Below are positions 43,591-55,600 of a stretch of DNA of 64,000 nt, in pieces. Made by a program: the position numbers and the translations under genes. A model generated the notes under the pieces. That model was not told the DNA's origin. It did no database searches and saw nothing but the letters and a program-made list of their open reading frames with translations. Source of the stretch: Gloeopeniophorella convolvens (lineage: Eukaryota; Basidiomycota; Agaricomycetes; Russulales); NCBI GenBank assembly GCA_022496205.1, contig WTXD01000035.1, positions 124,001-188,000 on the forward strand, given 5' to 3'. Numbering within the stretch: the stretch's first letter is position 1; the number at the start of each line of letters is the position of its first letter.

Positions 43591-44429
43591 TATGCTGCTG
43601 TGAATTGTGGGTCAAGAGACTCAGCGCGAGGAATACGAGGAAATCGGCAATGGCGAGCTGTTGAAGCTCGCTGCAGCTCTAAGTCGAATATTTCACATGG
43701 GACACGGCAATATTGATGCTCGTCACACTCAAGTCACGCCGTGAATGCGGTGCATAGGGACCAGACCGCTGGATTTCATCGGTCCGGTAAAAATTGACGA
43801 GGGAGCCGCGAAGGAACTGTGATTTACAGCTGTACAGAAAATGGTAGGGGTCTGTAGGAAGGATTACGGGACGCTCGCTAATCCAACCATGCGGAAACTA
43901 CGATCCGATCAACCGACGGATTCTCGCGGTACACGGGCTGGCAGTGTAACCATACATAGATTCTTTATCATAACGTCATTCTGAATGCGTAACCATGTCC
44001 GCGTCGTCGATATGGTGTCGTAAATATATAAACATCATATGTTTTATGCAGAAATTGGCCGCCGTGGGGAAAGAGGGAACATTGTCCTCGTCGTGTGAGA
44101 CAGCGAACGCACGCGGCGGAACGAGGAGGAGCACCACCGGGAAGCCGCCCTGCCAAGGTTGCCGAGGCGACGTGGGAGAGCGCTGCCGACGTCCGCTGCC
44201 AGTCACCGCCGTGGGTTCAGGAGGCCCCACGTATTTCGCTATGCTTAGGTGGTCCGATGACTCCTTATTCATACCCTCGGAGCCTACGCTGGTCATCTCA
44301 AGCGTTTTTGTCCGATTACGTCTGCAAGAATCCCGCGCTCTTCGCCATGCTCGTCACTCTGCGCGCCGCTGAACCTTTCAACTCTTCACGCTACCAGCTT
44401 CCTCTCTACCACCTATTACTACGCCAGGA
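43591..44429. other. right flank of the cassette
   Basis: About 840 bases between the cassette start and the second duplicated block. It should hold the upstream region of gene A. No gene and no convincing inverted repeat to the left flank were found. Confidence 0.35.
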
Positions 44430-44641
44430 CACAATTTCATTCGAGCGATTGCAACGTCGCTGCGACGCGCGATGGCGTGACTTTCGCGTTACGGCGCATT
44501 GGATCGCAGACAATTTGAATAACGAATGCAAAGACTTATAAACACTGGCAGGTTGTAGTACACGCGAAAACAGGGCAAAACACGTCACAGAACGACGGAT
44601 TATGACCAAAGCTGACAACTGACCAAAGCTCTATCACAAAC

Positions 44642-46198
44642 TCAAAAGCTCCGCGTGTAGTTGTTGAAAATCAACAGGTTAGCAGTGTCAGACGGGATCT
44701 TCGAGAGCAACCCCCTGCTAGAGAGGGCGACGAGGGCAGCCTTGAGATCCGACGGGCTCAGCGGCTTGGCCTCCTCAGTGCTAGCGACAGCCTCGACGAG
44801 GCGCGGGAGAGGGAGGAGACCGGAAACACAGCGGGGCATGATGCTGTACGCGGCCTCGTAGAGGCTGGTGAACGAGCCAGTGAACGGGCGCTGCGCATTG
44901 AGCTCAGAGGGAACGAGCGACTGAGTCGCAGGGTCAAACGTGGCCGAAGGGTAGAGGGAGAGGAGGTACGCCAAGAGGCCTGCGACGTGAGGAGAGGCCA
45001 TGGAAGTACCTGAGATAATTTTGACAGCTGTATCGGAGCCGATCCAGGTGGAGAGGATGTCGAAGCCAGGGGCAAAGACATCAACACAGGGACCGTAGTT
45101 GGAGAAGTGGGCGCGCTCGTCATTGAGAGTGGAAGCACCAACAGTGATAGCCTTCTCAGCAGCGGCAGGAGAGTCAAAGCAAGCATCATTGTTGTCATTG
45201 CCAGCGGCGACGGCAAAGTGAAGACCACTATCAACGGCACCATTGACGGCTTCTTCAAGGGCGCGCGACTTGCCGCCACCCAGAGACATGTTGGCGACAG
45301 AGCCCTTGTGCTTCGTCTTGCCAGTGGCCTTGACCTCAGCAGCAGCGTCCTTGGCCTTCTTTGCCGCGGACTTGTGGGCGAAGATGACACCCGAGATGAC
45401 ATCAGACGTCGAGCCAGAGCCGTCAGAATCGAGGACCTTGACAGCAATGACATTGGCGCCCTTGGCAACGCCATGCGTGCGCGACGCGATCGTGCCAGCG
45501 CAGTGGGTACCGTGGCCATTGCCGTCCTCATCGTCCTCGTAAAAGGGAAACGTCTTGCCCCAGGACGCGCGGCCCTCGAACTCTCTGTGACGGATGTTGA
45601 TGCCTGTATCGATGACATAGACATCGACACCCTCGCCCCCACCGGGGGTGTACAGGTAATCGGCGAAAGTACGAAATGTGAGCTTGCGGCGATGGCTAAT
45701 GCGCGCAAGACCCTGATGACGCGTTGTGGTCAGTCATATGTACGTCGTATTCAAGTGCTGCGGACGTACCCACGGCGCAGAGCGCTGAATACCCTGGGTG
45801 CGGACGATCTGATCGCGCTCGACATAGTCGACCTCGGGCATCTCGCGAATGCGCTGGAGGACCCGATCAGTGAAGCGGCCGGCGTAGCCCTTGACGTGGC
45901 CGTCGTACACGTGATGCAGTCCGCTCTTGTCGTCCACCAGGGGGTCTTCGCTGTGGGCAGCCTGAATGAAGTTGAAATGATTGTTCATCGCCGCCAGCGG
46001 CAAGTCCTTCTTCAACATGACAATGTAAGAGTTGTTGACGAGTCCGTAAGGAGCTTCGTGCTCAGCCGTGAGGACAGGAGCGAGGACGAAGGGCGGGCCC
46101 TGGCGAGCATCATAGCCGTCGCTGGTAGAGACCGGGGTGGCCCAGGCAGCGACAGCGAGGGAGAGCGAGATGATGGAGACGGAGAGGACGGGCGACAT
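44642..46198 (-). CDS. cerevisin/proteinase K-type subtilisin protease (copy 2)
   Basis: Two exons, 45770-46198 and 44642-45712, with a 57-base intron (GTACGT...TCATCAG) at the same place as in copy 1. Signal peptide MSPVLSVSIISLSLAVAAWA and I9 propeptide are kept. The triad is intact: VYVIDTGI, NGHGTHCAGTI and SGTSMASP. I read exon 2 codon by codon upstream of the internal Met at 45289 and found no stop. Differences from copy 1 are scattered substitutions: for example INIRHREFEGRAS here against INIDHEEFEGRAS, FPFYEDDEDGNG against VPNNDVDEDNNG, and IFAHKSAAKKAK against IFAAESAAKKAE. The ending is NNYTRSF. It is probably a functional paralogue. Confidence 0.9.
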
Positions 46199-46496
46199 GG
46201 TCGTAGAAAGATGCCCTCGTCAACGGCCGCCTCCATCGCTTCATAAGGGGCGCCGTTTGCGTGTGCCAGTCCCGGAATTGCACCAGAGCCGGAGTGGAAT
46301 CCAAACAGAGTGGAATTCATACACCCCACCCTCGTCCGCCGGCGGGCAACATGTACCGAGTGCAGATCCCGACAGAAGACACCCCTGGAGAAGCCGCCCC
46401 TGGGGAAGCGCACGTTCTGAGCCGGGGAACTCGATCCGCATCGCGCAACCTAAATTCGTTGCACTCACTCTCTGTAGACGAGTGGCAGTGCCCGCC

Positions 46497-48233
46497 TCAC
46501 GTTGTTTCTGCCCCTGCGAAGCGCCAGAGCCTAACAGAGCTATCTTGGGACACCGGTTGCAGCCTCTCCCGCCGCCTCCGCACATAGGCTCCCCCTGTTC
46601 GCGTGACTGGTCCCGCAGCACCGTCTGCCCCGTCGTCGCCCTCCGAGCCACTGTCGCCCGCATGGTCGAAATGGCGCGACCCGGATACAGATACCATGAG
46701 CGAATCGAGGGGATGGAATACAACCGAGCCAACAGCGTCTGCATGGAAGTCACAGTGATCAGTTCTCCGACGCTGCGCACTTGCCTTCGATGACGAGTCG
46801 CTCACCGTCGTGTGCGTTGTATTGAAGCGCGGGCATGACATCGGCCCCTGACGCAGCCGCGTCGTCCGCAAGACTGAACACGCTGATGCCTCCCTTCTGC
46901 ATACACACGCGTACATCAGCTCGATCGGCGGCCCTACCGCCAGCTCCGACACGCGCACGCACCTCGTCGCCAACGCCCAGCCAATTCCCCGCAAGGTCCA
47001 CATCGAACCGCATCTTCTGGTTCGTCCCGCACCGCGCGCCGTCCCCCGACCCATACGTCCGCAGCGGCTCTACCGTGCTCCCGCGCAGGTCCCAGCAGCA
47101 CACCCCCGCGCGCCGCCGGAACGACGCATACAACAGGTTCGGGCGCGCCGGGTTGAACGCGAGCTGCACCACGCCTGCGCGCACGTCGCCGACCCACGCG
47201 ACGGGCCGCGCGCCCGTGTCCTCGTCGAACAGCGCGACGTTCGCCGCGCTGCTCGACGACGGCGCAAGCGAGCCCGCCGCGAACAGCCGCTCTCCTGCGC
47301 CAGCGCCGTACGCCGGGCAGAACGCCAGCGCCGCGATGATCCCTGCACCGCGCCTGCGTCAGCGGGCATGAGAGGACAGACGGGCGCATACGGCGCACCT
47401 TTGAGCCCGTCCTTGCTCTTCCGCGACGGTGTCGTCAAGAGGCGCGTTCCCTCGCCCGGGCGCGCAAGGTCGAACACCTCGATTGCGCCCTCGAAGCCGC
47501 AGTACAGCCTGCAGGGGGGTCAGGACCGCCCTTTTCACAGTGCGCGGCACGCACCGCTCCGCCGACACGTTGAACGCGAGGCTGTGCGGCGCGACGTGCC
47601 GCTCGCGGTGGTCGACGATGCGGTACGACGCGCGCAGCTGCGCGCGGGCGTCAGCGGCAGGCCGGGAGGGGGATGGGGAATGGCGCGCGCACCCGGCCGT
47701 CCGTGGCGTCGAGCAGGCGCACGGGCGCGTCGCGCACGGATGCGACGAGGCAGAAGGAGGCCGGGTCGCGTGGCGTCGCGCGCGGGTACCACGCGTAGTC
47801 GAGGATCGACGCGGCCTGCGGGAGCGCACGTGCTGCGGGCGGCGGCGCGGGGCCTGCCGGGCGTTAGCGTTGCGCAGGATGGAGGAGGGCTATATGCGCA
47901 CCAGATTGGGAGAGCGTCAGGTCGAGGAGGTCTTGTGGGCTGTGGGGGGTGCTGTAGTGAGCGCGCGGACGGGCGGGGAGTGCGGGACGCACAGATCGAG
48001 GTACTGCAGGCTGCGGTTCTCACAGTGCGCGAGCGCGAGCGAGCCGTCGGGGCACCTGCGGGGTGTGAACTGTGCGGGGCGGCGTCGGTGCGGGGCGCAG
48101 GCACGCACCATTTTGCAGAGCGCGCAAAGTTCTCTGGAAAGTCTGGGTCTGGGAGGAGGTGCGTCGTGTGGATGAGTGTCGGGTCCTTGGAGACGTTGAA
48201 GGCGGGCGGCGTCCAGATGTATTCTTCCGCCAT
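46497..48233 (-). CDS. TCAB1/WDR79-like WD40 protein (copy 2, intact)
   Basis: Multi-exon gene starting MAEEYIWTPPAFNVSKDPTL at 48233 and ending SQDSSVRLWRFAGAETT with TGA at 46497. Exons in order: FPENFARSAKW, SPDGSLALAHCENRSLQYLD, ILDYAWYPRATPRDPASF with VRDAPVRLLDATDGRVR, ASYRIVDHRERHVAPHSLAF, GAIEVFDLARPGEGTRLL, AALAFCPAYGAGAGERLFAA, GVVQLAFNPARPNLLYASFR with GVCCWDLRG, TNQKMRFDVDLAGNWLGVGD, GGISVFSLADD and DAVGSVVFHPLDSLMVSVSG. The ENF...W start, the CWDLRG blade and the TNQKMRFDVDxxG blade are the pattern of TCAB1/WDR79. That protein binds Cajal-body and telomerase RNAs in animals; its fungal role is little known. Exact exon edges are approximate. Confidence 0.78.
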
Positions 48234-48539
48234 TGCGAGAGCTCGAGTGTGGTTGCCGCGGGCGACAAGACGGAGGCGAACTTGAGCAAGGCACGACCCG
48301 GACCGGACCGCCGAGCGCGCTGCCATCGCTTTGACGTCATCAGGCAGACGCCCTCGCGCCAAGGCAACTTGAAGTTCTCGCTCGCATCCTGGCCTTTCCA
48401 ACATGCTCTGCACTCGTCTTTGACAACTGAGCACATAGATCGCGCTCAATCGCCCCCTTATACGGCACCCGTTACTCGATAACTCGCTGCTTGATTGACT
48501 CGCCGTGCACTTACTGACATACTCTGACATACTTACTTG
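48234..48539. promoter_or_regulatory. shared upstream region of divergent genes
   Basis: About 306 bases between the divergent starts of the WD40 gene and the CitMHS transporter gene. It must hold both promoters. No specific element can be named. Confidence 0.4.
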
Positions 48540-50574
48540 ATGGCACCGCCGCACTGGTCCCCCCTGACACGGAGCGCCGATGTAGACGATGCAGCGGCCA
48601 GCACGCAACACGCCAGCATCGCCAACTGGCGCGCCATCCTCACCCTCGCCGTCTTCTTCCTCACCAGTGCGCGCCCCACCACCGGGAGATCTTCCGCGCC
48701 TCACCCCCGCAGACATCCCCATCATCGCGCCCGTGCGCATCCCGCTCCCGCTCCCGCGCCGCGCCCCCGCGCTCGCGCACGCCGCGCTCGTGCGCTGCCG
48801 CGTGCTCCCGCGCGCCTCGCGCCCCCCGCGCGGCGTGCCACACGCGCCACTCGACCTGCTCACCGCGCCCGCGCTCGCCGCGGCGCTGCTCCTCGCGTGC
48901 GGCGCGCTCGACGGCGGCGCGGTGCGCCGCGGGTTGCTCGGCGCTGACGGTGTGCGCCCGCTCGACGTCATGGCGCTCTTTCTCTCTCTGGTGCGCGATG
49001 CGCTCGCGATTGCGCGCGCCCGCTGACGCGCGCGCGTAGGCGTACCTCGCGCTCTCGCTCGACGCGACGGGCCTGCTGCGCTGCCTCGCGCTGTGGGTCG
49101 CGCACAAGGGCGGCGCGTCGGGCGCGCGGCTGCACGCGTATCTGTACCTGTTCTTCCTCGCATGCGCCGCGGTAGTTGGGAACGTGCGTCCGTGCACGCG
49201 CCGCAGCGGGCCGTCCGTGCGCTAACGCCAATGTAGGACCCGGTGGTCCTGTCCGGGACGACGTTCCTCGCGTATCTGACGCGGATGGCGGGGTGCGTGT
49301 CAACCTGCGTATGCGTCGTGCGCGGGGCGCCTCATGCGTTGACGCAGGATAGTGCCGCCGACAGCGTGGATATTCGCGCAGTTCACCGCAGCCAACATCG
49401 GTGCGTGCAGCGCACGCCCCCGCGCCGCGCGCTGACGCGCGGCGCAGCATCGGCCGTGCTGATCTCGTCGAACCCGACGAACCTCGTGCTCGCCGGCGCG
49501 TTCTCGCTCTCGTTTGTGACATACACGTCAGCCGTCGCGCTGCCCGCGCTCGCCGCAGCGCTGCTGGCATACCCGTTCCAGCGCTGGGTGCTCTTCCGTG
49601 CGCCGGGGCTCATCCCGCGGGCGCTCGAGCTCCCCGCGGACGAGGTGGGCTCGCCAAGCGCGGCGCTGGTCGACCGGCCGGGCGCGGTGCTCGGGAGTGC
49701 GGTGCTGCTCGCGACGCTGGGTGTGCTCGTGGGCACGAGCACGCTCGGCGTGCCGGTGTGGCAGGTGACGGTGCCGCCTGCGGTGGCGATGGCGCTGCGC
49801 GACGCGGGGCGCGACTGGGTGCGTTTCCGGCGCGCGCGGCGGGCTGCTGCCAAGGCGCAGGTACGTGCGCCAGAAATAGGTGCAGCACCGCAGCCGCCAG
49901 AGGCCGTCGCGACGGCAGCGGCGATCAAATGCAGCCGTTGCCCGCTGGTGACCTCGGGGACACAGTCGCGGAGCCATGGACGGTGTCGTCGCTGCTCGAC
50001 GGCGCGGCGCGGGTGTTCCCGACGGTGCACGGGATCGCGCAGAAGCTGCCGCTACCGCTGGTGCCGTTTGCGCTGTTGATGTTCGTGCTGGTGCAGGGCC
50101 TGGCGAGCCAGGGGTGGGTGGGGGTGTTTGCAGGGTGGTGGGGCACGTGGGTGGCGCGTACGGGGGTGGTCGGGGCGGGAGCCGGGATGGCGCTCGGGGC
50201 AGGGCTGCTATGCAACGTACGTGGCTATGCGCCGGTGTTGCGCGGAACATTGATGACGATCAACGGCAGGTGTGCGGGACGAACATCGGGACGACGATCC
50301 TCCTGGCGCGGATGCTGCAGGAATGGGAGGCGGCGGGGGGCGGGGACCCAAGGGAGCGGTACGCGGGTGTGTACGGGCTGGCGGTGGGGTCGAATCTTGG
50401 CGCGTTCACGCTGACGTTCTCCGCGTCGCTGGCGGGGCTGCTGTGGCGGGACATGCTGAGGCAGAAGGGCATCGTCGTGCGCCAGGCCGAGTTTGCGGCG
50501 CTCAACGCGGGCACCTTTTTGGTCGCGACGGCGGCGGCGTCGGCGGTGGTCATTGGCCAGGCGCTGAGGCAATA
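48540..50574 (+). CDS. CitMHS/ArsB-NhaD family membrane transporter
   Basis: Multi-exon gene from MAPPHWSPLTRSADVDDAAA (ATG at 48540) to QALRQ (TAA 50572-50574). Hydrophobic segments follow one another: WRAILTLAVFFLT, LLTAPALAAALLLACGAL, AYLYLFFLACAAVVGN, DPVVLSGTTFLAYLTRM, then the re-entrant signature ISSNPTNLVLAGAFSLSF. Later come VLGSAVLLATLGVLVG, PFALLMFVLVQGLASQGW, VVGAGAGMALGAGLLCNV, a second signature CGTNIGTTILLARMLQ, VGSNLGAFTLTFSASLAG and FLVATAAASAVVIGQAL. The paired S/T-NP and TNIG hairpins are typical of the ion-transporter superfamily that includes arsenite pump ArsB and citrate carriers. The substrate cannot be assigned. It lies 176 bases upstream of the kinase gene. Confidence 0.85.
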
Positions 50575-50750
50575 AAGATGGATAAGGGGATATGGATGAA
50601 GCGCGGGCGATGCCGGGAACGTGGAAGGAGAACAAAGCGGCCCAACTGACAGCCGCCCGACGGCGAGGCTCAGCAGAATGTTCTGCGTAGAACGTCTCGC
50701 TCTCTCCCACATCGCGCTCTTGCCACTTTCCTCGTTCTCCTCTCACCGCC

Positions 50751-52168
50751 ATGTCTGTCATCCGCCGCATGACTGGCAAGCTCGGCCTCGCCCACCCACA
50801 TCCAAAGGCGCATACAGCCGCCCCCGACGTGCCCCCCGCCGCACCCGCCCTCGAGCACCGCGGCTCTATCTCCACCATGCGCACCAGCGAGAGCAGCCGT
50901 CGCGACACCACAGATTCGGAGCCTCGTCCCACAGACGAGCTCTTCCCCCATCAGCGCCGCTCAAAGGGCACCTACCGCCTCACAGACTTTCTCTTCCAGC
51001 GCACCCTCGGTACCGGCAGCTTTGGCCGCGTACATCTCGGTCAGTCTCCCCGTCTCATCCACACAGTGTCCCTTACACCCCACCCAGTCTGCAGCAAGCA
51101 TAACTCGCGTTACTATGCCATCAAGGTCCTCCAGAAGGACAAGATCGTCCGCTCAAAGCAAATCGACCACACCAACAACGAGCAGCAGATGCTCCTCGTT
51201 GTGCAGCACCCCTTCATCGTCAACCTCTGGGGCACCTTCCAGGACGCGGCAAATCTCTACATGGTCATGGACTTTGTCCCCGGCGGCGAGCTCTTCACCC
51301 TCCTCCGGAGATCCAACGTGCGCCCTACCTCTCTGACACGTTCCCTCGTCCCTGACACGCCCCATCGCCCCCAGCGCTTCCCGGACCCTGTTGCCAAATT
51401 CTATGCGGCAGAAGTGGCGCTGGCGCTACACCACCTGCACAACCTCGACATTGTCTACCGTGATCTCAAGCCCGAGAACATCCTCCTTGGTCTCGACGGC
51501 CACATCAAGATCGCGGATTTCGGGTTTGCCAAGTACTGCCCCAACACCACCTGGACGCTCTGCGGCACGCCTGACTACCTCGCCCCAGAGGTGATTGATC
51601 GTTTCATGCACCCGCATCTATCCGCAGATGTTCTGATCTCTCCGGCAGGTCATCAACCAGAGTCGATACAACAAATCAGTCGACTGGTACGCGCTGGGGG
51701 TGCTCATCTTTGAAATGCTCACTGGCCTGCCGCCGTTCCACCGGCCGGACGACTCGCCCATGGCGCTCTATGCGCGCATCCAGAGCGGGCCGTCGTGCAT
51801 CCGCTTCCCAGCGATCAACATTCTCGCCAAGGACCTCATTCTCAAGTTCCTCGAGAGCAACCCGTCGAAGCGCTACGGCAATCTGCGCAACGGCGCCGGC
51901 GACGTGTTTTCGCATCAGTGGTTCCGCGAGGTGGACTGGGACAAGCTCGGCAACCGCGACATCGTCGCGCCATACCTGCCCAAGGTGACCGGCGAGGGCG
52001 ACGCGAGCGCGTGAGTCGCTGCAGTCGATCGGATGTGTGTGCTGTTACTGACGCGCAGTTTGCAGGTTCGAGCAGTACGAAGAGGGCAATGTGGTGGCCG
52101 AGTATGGGCGCGCGGCGGAGGACGTGCATGGCGTGCACTTTCCTGATTTCGAGTACACCGCCGTCTGA
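50751..52168 (+). CDS. cAMP-dependent protein kinase catalytic subunit
   Basis: AGC kinase of about 400 residues in several exons. A Ser/Pro-rich N-terminal extension of about 75 residues precedes the core. Motifs: glycine loop [15 protein letters not shown] with the ATP-anchoring Lys, [17 protein letters not shown], catalytic loop YRDLKPEN (YRD, usual in PKA), DFGFAKY, activation loop [14 protein letters not shown] with the phosphorylatable Thr, [19 protein letters not shown], and the C-tail RFEQYEEG with hydrophobic end [10 protein letters not shown]. The first intron joins as [16 protein letters not shown] when the CCCAG acceptor is used. Another lies directly after LAPE. It acts in the cytoplasm and nucleus under control of a regulatory subunit. 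Confidence 0.93.
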
Positions 52169-52604
52169 TGCAGATGGGGGTGCGGTGCGCACTGCTTGGA
52201 CACTTTTACGGCGGATCACGACGTTGGCACGAGCGGATTTGTATCACTATTTATTACTAGGCGCACGCACGCGGATGTGGATGTGGATGTGGATGTGGAT
52301 GTTGTTGTTCAGTAGGGATACCTTTTTCTTGTTGTTGGCAATTGGAGGACACCGTGGGAGAGCGGAGGCAATACCTTGTTGGGTGGCACAGTCGAGGCGT
52401 GTTTGCACGGACCAAACAACCCCGCTGGGACCGCGCGAAAATGGCGCCCCTGCGCTCTTGCCCACAGACCCCCACACGCCCCGTCCCGCCCCGCACGCAT
52501 ACACGCATATACACCCGCGCAACGCGCACACTCGCCCGCGCACGCGCGGACAACACCCGCGCCGCGCCGTGCGATATCCGCCGAGATCAGGGAGACGCAC
52601 ACGC
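52169..52604. other. intergenic spacer with GTGGAT repeat
   Basis: About 440 bases between the kinase and SWR1 genes, both on the plus strand. A short hexamer repeat (GTGGAT, four or five units) lies at about 52272-52300. The SWR1 promoter must be here. Confidence 0.5.
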
Positions 52605-55600
52605 ATGAGCCACAGGAGAGCACCGCACCCGCACCCGCTGCCGGAGGGAGAGCGCCTTTGGGACCCCGAGCGCGTGATGGGGTGGGAGGGCGTCGGTACG
52701 AGTGCGAGTGCGAGTGCGGGGGCCAGCGGGAGCGCGAGCACACATGTGAATGGTGAGGGCAGCAGCGCCGCCGCGGCGCGCGAGGCGCTCGTGCGCGCAA
52801 AGCAGGCCGAGCTGGATGCGATCGAGGACAGGCACGACGATCTGGTGCGTCGTGCGGCCGCGATATTGGGGCCCGCCGGGGCTGCGGCTGACGCGTGCGT
52901 GTGGCGCAGGTGCGCGAGGCGTTCCACCTCGAGCGGTGGACGACGCTCGTCACGTACGACCCTGCGGTGCGCCCCTCCGCTCTCTCTCTCCGCCCCGCCA
53001 GGCTGACGCAGCGCGCGCGCAGGCTGCAAAGCAGGACAACTCGGCCGTCTTCCAGGAGGTACGTGCGCGGGCAGGGGCAGGGGCAGGGGCCGGGCGGGGT
53101 TGACGCGCACACACACACAGTTCAAGGCCAAGTACGACCTCATCGGGAGCGCTGCAGAGGGCGCGCCGCGCCGCACGACGCGGCGCGCGCGCCAGGACCG
53201 CGTCGAGCAGCTCAAGGGCGCCGCGGCGGTGCACCCGCCCCAACACCCACATCAACCGCAACATCACCAACACCAACATCAAGAGCAGGAGGACAGCTCG
53301 ATCTGGGACATCCTCGGCTTTGCGAGCAGGGGCAAGGGCAAGGAGCGCGAGCCGCGCACGCCAAAGCCGCCCGCCCCCGCGCCGTCGTCGTCGCCCCTGC
53401 CGAAGGCCGTGCGGCGCACCAAGTCGCACGCCGCGCTGCCGAGCACGAATACGAGCGCGGACGCGGACGCGCCTCCTGCGACGCCTGCGCGACGGAAGCA
53501 CAGCCCGGACCCCGCGCGCAAGCGCCGGAAGACGGACGTCGGCGCCGCCGCCACGCAGGACGGGCTGCCCGTGCCGATCGCGCGCGCGCGCTCGATGCAG
53601 CAGCTCGCCGCGCCAAAAGCCGCGCCGAACGGCGCGGCGCACACCCCACATCCGAAAACGCCGTCTGCGCGCGCGGCGCGCGGCACGCCGACGACGCCGT
53701 CTGTGCGTGCGGCGGCGACGCCGCCAACGACCATCAAGCGCATCCGCCTCATCGTGCGCGCGCCCGTGCCCGTCTACACGAACCCGAAGCAAAAGCCCGC
53801 GCCGCCCGCGTTCGGCAAGTCCGTCGGCGCCGCGCTGGCGTCCTACAACCGCCTCGAGGACGGCGCGGACGCGGACGATGCCGCGCTCGACGCCGCCGCG
53901 CGCGAGCGTGCCACCCTCCTCGAGCGCGTCGCCGCGCAGCGCCGGCAGGGCCACATGCTCTTGCGCGCAGAAGACGCGGGGCGTGCGCGTGCGCAGCAGG
54001 CGCGCCCCGTTGAGCAGCGTACATCTGGCGCGCGCGACGGCGCGTGGGACGCCGTGCTCGACGCCGTGCGCGCGCGGCACCGCGCGCGCGAGGCGAGCGG
54101 GCCCGAGCTCGCGGCTGCGCTCGCAGCGAAGGTGCGCGCGCACTGGGACGCGCAGGGCGTGCGCGAGGGCCGCGAGCGCGCGCAGGCGGAGCGCGCCGCG
54201 CGCGCGCGTGCGAAGGCGGCGGTGCGGCTCGTCGCGGCCGAGTGGAAGCGCGCGGTGTGGCATGTGCGCGAGCAGGTGCGCGCGGCGCGCGAGGAGGAGG
54301 AGGAGCGCAGGGGCCGCGCGCACCTCGATGCGCTGCTGGAGGAGTCGGGCGCGATTCTCGAGGGGCAGCAGATGGATCTGGCGCGCGGGGCGGCGCGCGG
54401 CGGGAGCCGGTCGAGCAGCGCGTCGGTGTCGGTGTCGGCGTCGGCGTCGTTGGCTGATGGGGAGGAGGGGGACGGGGACACGGAGGTCGACTCGGACAAC
54501 GAGACGGTCATCATGGGCGGGGCGCGCGCGGAGGCGGACAGCGACGACGAAGAGGAGGTGGACGTGTCCGCCGCCGCGCTGCTCGGCCCCGCGGGCGCCG
54601 ACGATGACGACGATGACGACGGAGCCAGCACACCCGTTGCAGACGCGCCCTCGCCGCACTCGGACCTCGTCGCGACGCCCTCGAGCGACCCGCTCCCCGT
54701 CTCGCCGCCGCTGCCCGCCGTGGACGCAGACGCGGACGTGCGCATCGCCATGCAGGATACCGACGCCGACGCGCACGTCTTTCTCACGGTGTACAAGACG
54801 CCGTCGCCCGCGCCAGAGGAGGACGAGGGTGCCGAGCAGGACGCGCGCGTGCCGCGGTACCTCAAGCCGTACGCCGTTGCGCCCGTCGAGTGGGACCCGG
54901 ACGCGGCGGTGCGCCCGCCCGCGCTGCTGCGCGGGGTGCTGCGGCCGTACCAGCAGGCGGGGCTCGAGTGGCTCGCGAGCATCCACATGCGAAATCTGAA
55001 CTGCATCCTCGCAGACGAGATGGGGCTCGGGTGCGCATGCATTCCCGCTCTTTCCTGGACGACAGCGGCTGACGCGCGGGCGGCGCAGGAAAACGATCCA
55101 GACGATCGCGCTGCTCGCGCACCTCGCGTGCGACCGGGGTATCTGGGGCCCGCACCTGATCGTCGTGCCGACGAGCGTGCTGATGAACTGGGAGATGGAG
55201 TTCAAGAAGTTCCTGCCGGGCTTCCGCGTGCTCGCGTACCACGGCGCGTCGAAGCGGCGCAAGGAGCTGCGGCAGGGCTGGTACGACAAGCACCACTTCA
55301 ACGTGTGCATCACGTCGTACGCGCTCGCGAGCCGCGACGCGCACGTGTTCAAGCGCAAGCCGTGGTACTACATGATCCTCGACGAGGCGCACATGATCAA
55401 GAACTTCCGCTCGCAGCGCTGGGGCACCCTCCTCATGTTCCGCTCGTTCCGCCGCCTGCTGCTCACCGGCACGCCCCTGCAGAACAACCTCACCGAGCTC
55501 TGGGCGCTGCTCAAGTTCCTCATGTCCGGCACGGACTTTGCGGACCGCAAGGAGTTTGCAGAGTGGTTCGCAAGTGAGTCGCAGGGGGCGGCGGTGTCGC

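Larger units (their letters stand above)
44430..48233. repeat. duplicated block, right copy (subtilase + WD40 gene)
   Basis: Second, apparently complete copy of the block at 31310-34480, in the same orientation. Its left edge is in the protease 3' flank, where both copies share the TCACAGAACGACGGAT stretch and the short spacer to the stop codon. It includes both genes intact, so this copy is the better guide to the ancestral arrangement. Confidence 0.75.

Noticed and set aside
34481..44429. CACTA-type ends or target duplication for the cassette
   Set aside because: I looked for CACT(A/G)-type inverted ends in both flanks and found no convincing pair, so no termini are claimed.
44642..45289. 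Protease copy 2 appearing truncated at its internal Met
   Set aside because: Read codon by codon, the frame stays open upstream to the intron. It only lacks ATG/GTG codons, so the gene is intact.
44758..45708. Second long minus-strand frame over protease copy 2
   Set aside because: Out of frame with the catalytic motifs. The same shadow occurs in copy 1, so it follows from the codon use of the protease.
45107..46246. Long plus-strand frame opposite protease copy 2
   Set aside because: Antisense shadow; the protease on the minus strand is certain.
52950..55358. Minus-strand open frame of about 800 residues across SWR1
   Set aside because: Antisense shadow of a GC-rich gene; it has no domain, while the plus strand carries the HSA and ATPase motifs.
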